Positions 1-10,421 of a stretch of 64,000 nt of DNA are shown here, one piece after another. Numbering within the stretch: position 1 is the first letter of the stretch; every line of letters starts with the position of its first letter. This DNA is from Hypsibius dujardini (taxonomy: Eukaryota > Tardigrada > Eutardigrada > Parachela > Hypsibiidae): NCBI GenBank assembly GCA_001579985.1, contig LRSR01002815.1:41422-105421 (forward strand). Reading direction: 5' to 3'. The notes beneath the pieces were generated by a model. That model was not told where the DNA came from, made no database searches, and was given only the letters and a program-made list of their open reading frames with translations. Made by a program: the position numbers and the translations under genes.

Positions 1-1
1 G

Positions 2-3000
2 AAGAATAGACTGGAGTGTGTTGCCGAAATTTCAGAAGCATTGATTACTCTGACCAAAAAGTCCAATTACGAGACGGATCACATAAATACAGTGAAATCG
101 CGTATCAGTATGCATTTTCACTAACATTTATAATATTTGAGCAGTTATTCAAATACTCAGTTTATATACGTACCCATAAATATATATAATTTCATCGCGA
201 ATCAATCAGCTTAATTTGTAGACGAGGTGTTTGAAGCCATCATCGGGAGCAAAGACACGCGGAAGCGGCGGAACCTTCGCCAGATGACGAATGCCAACAC
301 TATCATCGCCACGACAGCTGGAGTCTTACCTATTCATCTGGCCATAATTTCCGGGAACTACGAGGCAGTCCGAGACCTCGTCAGCAATTCTCGGTGCGAT
401 GTTAACGCTCGTTGTCAAAACCGGCCAGGCCTAACCCTCGCGGCCTGTACTTCCTCAGCAAAGATTGTCAAGGAGCTCCTCAAACGACGGGATCTTAAGG
501 TTAACGAAACGTCCGGCAGCTCCAATGTGACGGCGCTCATGGCCGCTGTTTTTGAGGGTCCGGAAGAGCGAACGACGGCGGAACGGGTTCAGGTGATGGA
601 GGTGTTAGTCAATGACCCACGCTGCAACTGCCAGCTGAAGGATGACGACGGTTATAGCGCTCTGACCTTCGCGGTGCAAACTGGTCAGGTCGATCTGGTG
701 ATGACGTTGCTGCAGGACGGACGAGCGGCCAAGTATCAGTTACGGGATCTTTTGCGCGAATGCCGGGTGGCGATACGCGTGAATCAGGAGGAGATTTGTG
801 GAATCATTCTGCAGAACATGTCGCTGGCGCACGAGGCTCATTTGACACATTTAATGCAGAACGCTGCCGCGGGTAAGTTATAGCTAGTGACAGCCAGGCA
901 ATCAGCAGGATAGAGACTGACTCGGGCAGTAATGGAGATTTTCCCTCCCGATCGAGGTGGTGTTTTTTTTACAAATACCTGCCTATTTATCATGATTTTA
1001 CGTTGGGGTCTCCGCGTGGAAATTACATAAGCGGTTTCAGAAAAAAATAAAGAAGAAAAAGACTTCCCGTGCCAATTGGTGCTATGAGGCAACGCTTGAT
1101 TGATTGATTCTTCAATTGCTTTTCCGAACTTTTAAATTTTTTTCATGCCAAAAAATATTTTGCTGAGCGTACACGTATTTTTTAAATGTACTAGACTCCT
1201 TGAGAAATATTAAAAAAAAATTAGAAATGTTTTGATCAACCAGAACAGCTCGAAAAAATAAACTAAAAGAGCACAGTGGCGACGCCGTCAATAACTTATA
1301 CTCGTGCAGCCTGCAATCGGCCCTGCAGCCTGCACTAGTGTTGTTTAAATGTATTTAAATTTTTATTTAAAATAGCCAAAAACGGTTTTTTATTTTAAGT
1401 AAAATATATGTTTAATTTTGTTTAAACTCGATATTTTTTTAAATTTAAAATCATTCCCTGAGCCATTATTTTATTTATATTTAAATTCTCGAGAAAACGC
1501 GCAAAGCAATTTAAATATATATTATCACCCCCTCTTTTCGCGTGACGGCGGGCTTGATTGCTTGATTATTCTCTGAATGGCGCTCAGAAATCCTAGATTG
1601 ATTGTCTGATTTGCCTGAGAAATTATAAATACCGGCTTTAGTTCCTCATCTGATTGATTTATTGTTGCAACCTTCAGCATTATCAGTTGATTGATCAATC
1701 GTTTCCTTACAATATCTGTTTCACAGTAAGATTTATTGCGTTTAACGATCCACTAGGGGTTTCGCTGCATATTGCATAGGCTATGTCATACGATTTCCAC
1801 TTTATTTAAATTCAGCATTTCATTTAAATAAAAGGTCGAGTTTTATTTAAATGGTAATTTTATTTAAAATACGCTGTTTTTTTTAAAATACATTCAAACG
1901 ATATTTTATTTAAAGTCGCCGAGGATTAACATTTTTTTTAATTTATTTAAATTCAAAACTGTTAGTTGAACAAGACTAGCCTGCACTCGGCCCTGCAGCC
2001 ATAAGAAGCGTAAGGCTAGACTACGGTTATTAGCACTCCTCCCTCATTTATTTTTTTGCGGTGTTACGTTACGTTTGAAAAATTGCGTTTTATTTTTAAA
2101 ATTTTCTTGAAGGCTTGTAGTAAGTTCGAAAAATACGTGTACGCTCAGCAAAATATTTTTTGGCATAAAAAAAATTAAAAGTTCGGAAAAGCAATTAAAA
2201 AATCAATCAATCAAGCGTTGCCTCATAGCAACAATTGGCACGGGAAGTATTTTTCTTCTTTATTTTTTTCTGAAACCGCTTATGTAATTTCCACGCGGAG
2301 ACCCCAATGTAAAATCATGATAAGTAGACAAGTATTTGTAAAAAAAACACCACCCCGATCAGGAGGGAAAATCTCCATTACTGCCCTAGTGAGACATACA
2401 TATCATAAGCCAAAAACTTAGACCGAAAGATGAAAAGGCACATACAGCTTGACCATTCCCTTACCCACCTGACTGGACGGATTGGTAGGTGGGACAATTA
2501 ATTATGAGATAAATTCGTAGCCGGTCATCAATACAACAACTATGGCAAAAAGGGGAGACGGACTGTTTGCGTCATTTATGTTACGTTCATAGTCCGTGTC
2601 AGATGCCAGACCCAAAAAGGTTACTGGTATGTTAGACGATTCTTACCAGACCACGCCCTAAAAAAATGCTGATCTCGAGGTTCCTTCTGATATTTTATTG
2701 TTAGAAAGATGCTCATATTTGTTCTGGCAGAAGGGGCGGATTTTACCCATTTCAAGTGACTTTCTGGAGATCTGACACAGATTATGAACGTAGCATTAGA
2801 CGTACAATCGGACGGACAGCGAAGTAGTGCTTGGACAGACAGACGGTCAACCGAGCAAAGATCGGACACACGAACGGTGGACGGATGAGCATTACTCGAG
2901 ACCCTCATTGGGTCAACCTCATTGCTGGAAGTCTATCAATCCGTCTGATAATCCGGCAAACTGTTTCAATTCCTAATCGGGATTGATTCTCTCCAGTAGA

Positions 3001-6000
3001 AAGGCTGATCGGCTTCCTACCTTCCTTGACTGTTCATTTATTCGCTCAGCTCCCTTAGATTTTAGCCTTGTCAGACGGTGTCCTTGTTCACCTGATTGGT
3101 GTCTGACCATCTGTCTTTCGGCTGGACCGTCTGCCTGGCAGTTGGTCTCTCGTTTGTGCTGTTTAGTAGTTAAGTTTAGTCAAGTTTGTTAAGTAAAGTA
3201 GTAGGTTTAGTTAGGGGTCTTTAGTCGCATATGTCAGCCGAAGAGTTCTTCCGGTCTTTCTGGGTTGCGGAATGCTATTCAACGCGACTGACACACCTTT
3301 CCACGGTAACAAACATGTCCTCACTCCGTCATTCTCGCATTTGTATACAATCAGCAAAAAACCGTTTGAGTGCAACAATGATTCCTTAATGGACTTACAA
3401 TTTGCAGTTGCAACGACGAATAACGGGCAAGATGCCGGACAAATCCTGTATCTGTTAACGGTGGCCAAAACTGTCATGCGCCGTGGACCGACGAAGCTGG
3501 TAGACTCTGGTATTCACATGCCACCTTCGCCCAGGTCTCGGGCTCCCAAAGTCGGAAGTGTTGTGAGCTTGCTACAGGACAGAGGGAAAGTGAAACGGCT
3601 ACAGACAGACCACGGCGGGTGGACGGACGACATGGAGGAGGTCATGGGGCGATGTGGTATTGTAACAAGCGTTGAGCCGGACCGTGATATTATTGTCAAC
3701 TTTCTCTTTATGGAGTCCGAGCAGAGGAAGCTGCAATTCACTCTAAATCCGGATGCCGTCGAATTGAAGAGTAAAGGTACTCGATAAAGCGATTTGAAAT
3801 TAATAATTATTAAATGCGACATTATGAAGTTGGATTGCTTTTGTTTCAGATGGATTCTCTGCAGTCGACAAAAACGGGAAGTTAATCAAAGTGGGCGATA
3901 CGGTGGCCATTGATGCGGGCGACCCGATCACCAGGCCGGGGCAAGCCGCGCAAGGTCGTGCGGGACGAAGCGAGCAGTCCGTTCAACTCAAATACGGTCG
4001 CGTGATGTATTTCGACCTGTCCGGCAAGGCTTGGCTGACAGTGGCAGGAAGCAGCGTCTCTTTAGCACCCTCGACGATAAAGCTGGTGGACTCAGGTGAG
4101 AGAAAGCTTGCTTTGCCTTTTAGGTGAAACAGTGTGAAGAGTATGAGGATTACGGTCTTACTTGAGCAAGACCGGAGATGTCTCCTCTCGATCGGTGTGG
4201 TTTTTTTCACAAATACCAGTTTATATACCGGGATTTTTACATTGGGGCCTGGGACTGGAAATCGCATCTGCGGTTTCAGAAAGAAATATGAAAGACAAAG
4301 ATTTCCTGCGCCACTTTGTTCTATAGACCTGGTCGTGATTGATTTAATTCATCAGATACTTTCAAATGGTTTTTATTCCAACCAATATTTTTCCAGAACG
4401 CAAACTTATTTTTCGAATCTACCAGAGGACTTCTGCAAAATATATACAATAGATTCACAATTTTCCAACCACGAGGAACAACCGTCAAGAAATTAAATCC
4501 AAAAAGAGCAGTGGCGCCACCAACACAGTCCAAATTCTGCTAATTGCTGCAGCGTCTGTTTTGGTTTTCTCTTTCCGGACTCGTTTACCAGTATTTCTTT
4601 TTCACTCGCAGCAGTGTTTCAAATTAAATTTCGACTTGTTGTTTAATTTTGGCTGAAGGCTTCTTGTAAATGTCTTTTTCTTCCTTATACTTTCTGAAAC
4701 CGCAGATGTGATTTCTAGTCCGAGACCCCAATGTAGAAAAAAATCCACGTCGATCGAGAGGGAAAATCTCTGTTCTTGCCCACGTTAGGGAATACTTTGT
4801 CTGGCCTAAGCTCTAGACAGAAGCAATTCCCGTATGGTAGAATTCGCGTATATCGTAACCAAATTTTTTTCGCACTTCATTTTTCTATCCACAAATCATC
4901 TCTGGAAAATCGATTAACATCAACCAAATATTTTTCGTGGAAAATCGTGGCTATGGCCAACATTTTTGTTCCTTTTACAAGCCCAAGACGTCTGCATTTT
5001 GTTGTTTAGTGGTTTGTGGTGACGGTCAGATGGTTCAAGTGGGAGACCAGGTCCAAATCACTCCGACCTCGTCCGGTTTGGAAAGCTTGCAGACCTCACA
5101 ATTCGGTGGCTGGACGAACAGGACAGCAAAGTTTGTCGGTAAAATCGTGACGATCGCTGCCATCGGCTGCAACTGCTTCCACAAAACCGACCGACCTCAG
5201 TGCATCATTCAAGTGTCCGATGACAAAGCCCTTCTCTGCTGGATAAACCCAAACGCCGTGAAGCTCCAACTGAAAGCGAGGCTAGTGCCTGTCAGCAAAA
5301 GTCCAGAGGAGCCGAAATCTCGACCGTTCGATGGCTCTCCTCCCGTCGACTCCAACGGTGAAGTCCTACAAATTGGTAGTGTCGTATCGTTCATTCGAAA
5401 CGAATCAACAGTGAGACATCTACAAGCGGGACGACATTGGGCGGATGAGAATATTATGGATCTCGTTGCGAAGCAGTTTCCTTTCCCTGTCGTCAGCATC
5501 CGCAGCGACGGTGACGTCGGCGTGGATACCTGTGCCTTCATTAATGATGACCCTGAACTGGATATGGCGGTTAATCCCAAGGCGATAACCCTGGTTTCTA
5601 GAGGTAATGTTCTCAAGCAAATAAATTATCATTACAGCAGTTCTGCTTTAAGTAATATTGCAGGTAAATAAAGAGGTTTCGCAAACCGACATATCTCAAT
5701 CTAACATAACATAGGACATATGTTATGTATGTCTTACCTATGTGTAAGAAATTTCTGTTTTCACAAACTGACTTAACTAAACAACATAACGCACACTTCC
5801 CACACCAATTAAAACTACTTTTTTATCGTCTTCTTAGCCTTTTTAGCATATGCTGACAATTTTGTTTCTTCTAAGAACATTTTCGATGACGGTTACGATG
5901 CAGCATGTGCAGTGAGAGCGGCGTAACACCGGATAGAGATAACGCATTCGGTTTAGCGTCAATTGATTGATTGATTTCCTCGGACCAAAAGGACTTTGAC

Positions 6001-9000
6001 AACTATGTCAATCCCATGATGTTTTTCATTTTATTTGGTTCCCCACGGCCAACATATAAACAATCTTTCATGGACCTAAAATTTTCTTGCGTAGAACAAA
6101 GCAAAAGGAGCACAGCGAGAGATAAAGAAACTGAGTCATGATCTTCCGCGACAGATGCGTGCATTTTTGGTTTATCCAAACTTTCGATTAATAGAAAAGT
6201 TACTCTGGAGTCCGAAATATTAAAAAAATTAAAATTGGAAACTTATGGAAATCAAAAATACCAAAAACGGCTCAAAAGAATTAAAAGATTCCACTATGTT
6301 AGGCTCGTATACAATTTTTGTAGAAATCGAAAATCTTTGCAAGATGTATACGGGAAACCAACATAGAATACGGAAAAAAGTAGCGCGCGTAGCCAAAACA
6401 TTATGTTGATGTTTATTTAAATCCTTATGTTGGCGGGCAAAATCTCTTTAAGGATCCGTATTCACAGATAACTTTGAGGCTTTGGACAACGAGGGAAAGG
6501 TGATCCGTAAAGGCGATACGGTGACGTTGTTGAAGGATGAAGGAGAGTTTCGACTGCGACAAATCGGCCGCGGTCGCTGGATCGACAAACTGAGAACTTT
6601 TCTCGGACGACCGATTGTCGTACAGTATTTCGATCGGGAGGGGGATATCGTTGCAGTGTTGGGCGAACTGGGCCAGTTGGAAAGCTTCAATCCTAAAGCA
6701 ACCGTTAAGACAGACAAAGGTACACTACGCATAAATAACAAGGCTCGGAAAAACATTTCAGATCCTTTGTAAAACAAACTTACACATATTTGAGCCCATT
6801 TAACAATGGGTTGTCTTACTATTACAGTCGTATGCCACGGAAACGCGGAGGTTGCGGTTGGCGGTGTCGTACGAATAGCCGTTTCCATGGCTGAATTTCA
6901 AGCTCTGCAGACGGCCGAATTTGGCGGTTGGAGCTCCTCCCTTCGTGGTCTTGCTAACCACCCGCTGACTGTGCAAAAAATATCCTGCAAGTGGAAAATA
7001 ACCACGCGGTCGCCTGCTTGCGTAATTCAAGTCCACCATGACTACGAGTACTTTTGGATAAATCCGTTAGCCGTCTCGGTATCCGACGGAAAGGCCAGTG
7101 GCACACCTGAGTTTTCCGGTATAGTCTGTGCTTAATCTGTTTGGTACAAACGGCTAAGCAAAATGCTGTTATAACCCTGAAACGACTGAGTTTTAACTCA
7201 CCAGTTCAACCATTTCAAATTTAAATTCAGTTTTCATCAGTTTAAGCTTTAAAAATGTCCGAACTCAACTATATGTTCAGACCTGTTTTTGAATACCACT
7301 AAAGCAGCACTAGTTAAACATGCGAGAAACGACCCCTGTGTTTTAGATCTGAAGCTGATACCTTGCGGTGACCTGTCGTTCGAGGAGAAACTGGGAGAAG
7401 GCGCGTTTGGGGCTGTCTACCGCGGACGATGGGTCGCGACAGTGTGTGCCGTGAAACATATTGCTGTCAAAGAGATCATCGCCGGTCCGGAGCGAGACAG
7501 GATTGTGCAAGAGGCAATCACTCACAGGTACTGTGTGCATTGGTAACTAAGGGCGGCGATTTTCGGGGGGGGGGTGAAGGTGGTCGAATTCAGAATTACT
7601 CCATTTTACGGGTTTTTTTCTTAAAAAGCCCTATTTTATATGATTTGGGATGAACTGTTTTACCGGGGTACTGAAGAACTTTTTTAATGGAATAATTAAT
7701 GGGAACCTTTCCCTTTATAGAAAGATCGGATATTTTTACTGGCGGTATCGAGGAAAAGAAAACGTTCGTGACCTCACATCGTGAAATAGATTTCAAAAGT
7801 CGCGATAAATACGTTCCTATAATATACGGTATTAATCAGGAACCGTGAGGCCAAAACCGATGCTCAGGCACACAGAGTTATTGACCGAGGGCCGGGAGCG
7901 TGTCGTTATCTCCGGCAGTTATAACCGGATTTATCCTTCCCATAGATCTTGCCCGTCAATATTTGTAAGCTGTTGTATTGTTACGAGCTCCCGTCATATT
8001 AATATTGGGTCAAATTTTTCAGAATAGCCGGTCAACTCAAACCTTAGCACCTTGGCTTTAGACTCTAAGCAATGGGTAGGGGAACCCCAGAAGCGGATTA
8101 CTAATATCTCAATTTTTACCGCAGCTACATTAAATGTATAAATTTGTTCTGAAAAGGGATGAAAAACGATCCTAGTCATTTGGATCTTGGAACTTTAAAT
8201 ACCGCAACCGTATATTTGATTATAGTCGACTCGTCCACCCCCACATTGTACAGTTCATAGGACTAGCCCTGGAACGGCTGAGCATGTACATTGTCCTGAA
8301 ATGCATCACTGGATTTAACCTAGAGGAGATTGTCTTCCAACACAAAATGGTATTGTCAAGAATTATGCAGCCGATTCGGTTAATCATTTAAGTACATTTT
8401 ACCTCTTGCGATTCGCTTCACGGATAGAGTCTCACCGAAGCGGAGAAGCATGAGATCGCTTTACAGGTCGCAGACGTGATTCGATACCTGCATAATGATG
8501 CACGACCAAAAGTGATCCATCAGGATATTAAGCCCAGCAACGTTATGGTAACTTCCGCTCGTCATCATCATAATCATCTGAGAATGAGAAGAAAGGCCGT
8601 TTGACAATTTTACAGTTTATTGCAGGTGGAAAAGGCAACTAAGCAAGCTCTGGTCACGGATTTTGGCATCAGTCGCATGGCCAATCACTCCCCCACAAAT
8701 GATGTGAACAACCTCACTCAACATTTTTCGGACAGCATAGCCGGGACCATTCTCTACATGGCCCCTGAGTTGCTGAATACCAACTCCAACGGTCTTCACC
8801 GCACGCCCAATTTTCAGAGCGACATTTACGCCCTGGGGGCGACCCTCACTGAGCTCTATTCCTCACGGCGTATTTTTGGTGTGATAAAAGACATGCCGTC
8901 CTTACTGGCGAAAAAGATTCACGGCGAACCGGAGGCCATTCAGTATGTTACGCCCACCAAATATCAAGATCTCCTTCACAGGAGCATGTCCCTCGAGCCG

Positions 9001-9048
9001 AGTCAGAGACCGACAGCTACAGAGTTAGTTCGAAGTCTTCTGGGCTGA
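2..9048 (+). CDS. Ankyrin - Mind bomb SH3 repeats - protein kinase fusion (5' end outside window)
   Basis: Spliced exons on + strand: about 2-101 (partial, donor uncertain), 222-872, 3408-3776, 3850-4095, 5010-5603, 6468-6719, 6828-7118, 7281-7527, 8226-8349, 8428-8547, 8626-9048 (TGA). All junction phases agree, giving about 1138 residues in the window. Exon 222-872 holds about four ankyrin repeats. Exons 3408-7118 hold about six repeats of the Mind bomb SH3/REP type, with the recurring pattern VGD.V...LQ..(H/F)GGW...G.V...NP.A. The last four exons encode a kinase: glycine loop LGEGAFGAVYRG, Lys in CAVKHIAVKE, catalytic loop HQDIKPSN, DFG, and APE in GTILYMAPELL. The closest kinase style is TKL/STE-like. 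By inference it is a cytosolic signalling or scaffold kinase. No RING finger, the usual ubiquitin-ligase end of Mind bomb, is present. The junction from 872 to 3408 is phase-compatible, but an undetected exon between them is possible. Confidence 0.85.
222..872 (+). other. Ankyrin-repeat exon
   Basis: One exon between an acceptor ending TTTGTAG and a donor GGTAAGT. The translation carries ankyrin signatures: LPIHLAIISGNYEAVRDL, LTLAACTSSAKIVKELLKR, TALMAAVFEG followed by VQVMEVLV, and YSALTFAVQTGQVDLVMTLL. It enters with two bases of a split codon and leaves in phase 1, matching the Mib-repeat exons that follow. Confidence 0.85.
924..2386. mobile_element. Foldback element, family FB1, copy a (in intron)
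   Basis: Two long inverted arms, about 924-1185 and 2130-2386. The outer ends read GGGCAGTAATGGAGATTTTC on the left and its complement on the right. The arms are so similar that both encode near-identical meaningless peptides on opposite strands. The centre is AT-rich with many ATTTAAAT and TGATTGA motifs and no transposase reading frame, so it is non-autonomous. It lies inside the intron between the ankyrin exon and the first Mib exon. No clear target-site duplication was seen. Confidence 0.85.
2387..3407 (+). other. Remainder of intron 873-3407
   Basis: About 1 kb between the foldback element and the next exon. I see only short unrelated reading frames on both strands. The acceptor at its end reads ACAATTTGCAG. 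An unrecognised small exon cannot be excluded. Confidence 0.4.
4164..4781. mobile_element. Foldback element, family FB1, copy b (in intron)
   Basis: A shorter relative of the element at 924-2386. The left arm (about 4164-4330) and right arm (about 4650-4781) are inverted copies containing the family motifs CTCTCGATCG, GGTTTCAGAAAG and TTGGGGCCTGGGACT, or close variants. The centre is non-coding. It sits in the intron between the second Mib-repeat exon and the R3/R4 exon. Confidence 0.8.
5604..6467 (+). other. Intron, no internal feature seen
   Basis: An 864-bp intron with donor GAG|GTAATG and acceptor TTCACAG. It is AT-rich with a short TGATTGA run near 5960. No coding segment or transposon ends were recognised. 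Confidence 0.5.
7281..9048 (+). other. Protein kinase domain, four exons, HQD catalytic loop
   Basis: Glycine-rich loop at 7391-7426, VAIK-type lysine just after it, alphaC/beta4 segment SRLVHPHIVQFIG from 8226, catalytic loop at 8518-8547 (H-Q-D-I-K-P-S-N), DFG at 8659-8667 and APE at 8761-8769. The catalytic Asp, Lys and Asn are kept, but the usual HRD arginine is glutamine. Such non-RD kinases usually do not depend on activation-loop phosphorylation. The C-lobe ends with a normal RPT motif and TGA at 9046-9048. Confidence 0.88.
7528..8225 (+). other. Intron inside kinase N-lobe
   Basis: A phase-2 intron of 698 bp splitting the kinase between the alphaC region and beta4 (donor ACAG|GTACTG, acceptor ATTATAG). 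It contains a run of about ten G residues near 7566 and nothing else recognisable. Confidence 0.6.
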
Positions 9049-9441
9049 CTCAAGACCAACACGAACTTTACGAAATGTACTACAGTCTGCACGGCTGTAT
9101 TCTTTCCACTAATTGATTTTATATAGTGTAACCTAGTACGCGAATTCGTTCAGAGACTCACAAGGTATTGTCTGTGTTTTTAGCTGGGATATAATAGAGT
9201 TTAAAAAAATTTAACAATCTAAGTTAAGCGGTTCTATTTCCGGCCCGACGAGCCTGCAACGGACTCGAATAACGATTACAGAAGTATAGTTCATTGTAGT
9301 CCATTGTTCTATTACCGTTAGCGTGCTACTGGCATTTGAGTTCTAACCGTTATGCTGCCTGGCTCGATGCTTGACTTGCCACCGCCACGTTCTCCCCACT
9401 TTTTCGTTGCAAGCTTTTAAGTATTTTGAACTACCTTTTTT

Positions 9442-9595
9442 GCCGTCCTTACTGGTGAAAAAAATACGCGGTGAACCGAAGCCATTCAGCAAGTTACGCC
9501 CTCCCAATATCAAAACTTCCTTCGCAAGAGCATTTCTGCCGAGCCGAGTCAGAAACCGACAGCTGCGGAAGTGGTGCGGGATCTTATGGATCAAA
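9442..9595 (+). pseudogene. Decayed partial copy of the kinase C-terminus
   Basis: This stretch repeats the kinase's last exon: the segment reading PSLLAKKIHGEPE in the gene appears here as PSLLVKKIRGEP. The copy continues, with indels, to the RPTA motif region and ends near GGATCTT. It lacks the rest of the domain and an intact frame. It lies about 400 bp after the parent stop codon on the same strand, so it is a relic of a local tandem duplication. Confidence 0.8.
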
Positions 9596-9672
9596 ATAAT
9601 ACTGTGCGGTACATGCATATAAAGTGGAAGATCGGGGTTCGTTTCCTATTGTTTCTTATTCGTTTCTCGTCA

Positions 9673-10155
9673 AATTTTGCCATCATTCAACGAAATTTAT
9701 CAAAGAAATTTGATGATTGAATTTGAACAAGTGCTCAGTCGAAGCTGTCAAGGCAAATCGTTTGGAAATTCAATCGCTTTTGAGGGGGTTGTCACGAAGC
9801 CAAAAGCTGTAAGCGATTGAAAATGCGAATAGACCAATTACAGCCCTTGTTTTTGACGGGCACGACTAAGCATTTCACTGGCTTGCTGACAGTATTTTGT
9901 GGCACCCTCCATTGACACCCTTTTTTACAGCAAAACTTGACGAGTTTATTATGAGCGAGAGTGCGGTCTTCAACGTTTGCCATCAATCAACAAAATGCAT
10001 CAAAAAGTTTTTATGAACGAGTTTGACTAAGTGATCAGTCGGAACTATCGATGAAAATCGATCCGTGAACTTCGGAAATTCTCTGATCGCATTTGGCTGA
10101 GCGGTAAGGCAGCCGAGCTGTCAGCGATCGAGAAAATGCAACAAGGCAATTAGAA
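9673..10155. repeat. Diverged tandem repeat, two units about 300 bp apart
   Basis: The segment beginning TTTGCCATCATTCAACGAAAT near 9676 recurs, diverged, near 9977 as TTTGCCATCAATCAACAAAAT. Parallel downstream matches follow (GTGCTCAGTCG / GTGATCAGTCG, AGCGATTGAAAATGC / AGCGATCGAGAAAATGC). It is non-coding and lies in the gap between the kinase and HSP70 genes. The rest of 9049-10421 shows no gene. Confidence 0.6.
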
Positions 10156-10421
10156 CTCTCTCTTTTCGGCTCACGTGACCCACGTAACTCGTCCACTTAT
10201 ACCGTTTTTTGATACCAATTTTTGACAGACTGTTTTTACACATTGTATTGGCAACCGCACTGTCGCTGTTGCCTCTACTGTGTTGGGCTTTTGTTCAAGT
10301 ATTCAAAACGCTTACGTACGGCTCGCGGGATATATTTCAATGTAATTTCAACCCCTGCAATTCTTCAGAATATGTATTGAAACTGAGGGACATGACGATG
10401 AAACCGAGCATTTCAATAAAT

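Larger units (their letters stand above)
3408..7118 (+). other. Mind bomb-type SH3 (REP) repeat array, exons 3-7
   Basis: Repeat starts are about 3541 (R1), 3880 (R2, degenerate, without the GGW motif), 5030 and 5370 (R3 and R4 in one exon), 6490 (R5) and 6850 (R6). R3 and R6 resemble each other (VVC.G opening, LQT.(Q/E)FGGW, CVIQV or CIIQV, WINP). R4 and R5 resemble each other (D/SNG.V...G(S/D).V...). This suggests duplication of a two-repeat unit. Every exon here is symmetric phase 1-1, so each module can be duplicated without breaking frame. In Mind bomb the REP repeats bind Notch ligands; whether these bind a similar tail is unknown. Confidence 0.75.

Noticed and set aside
838-2421. Two similar peptides (about 84 and 67 codons) on opposite strands
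   Set aside because: They are the two arms of foldback element FB1 read in opposite directions, not genes.
3272-3407. Upstream extension of the first Mib exon to an ATG at 3272
   Set aside because: A strong acceptor (ACAATTTGCAG) at 3407 gives the phase needed to join the ankyrin exon; the upstream codons look intronic.
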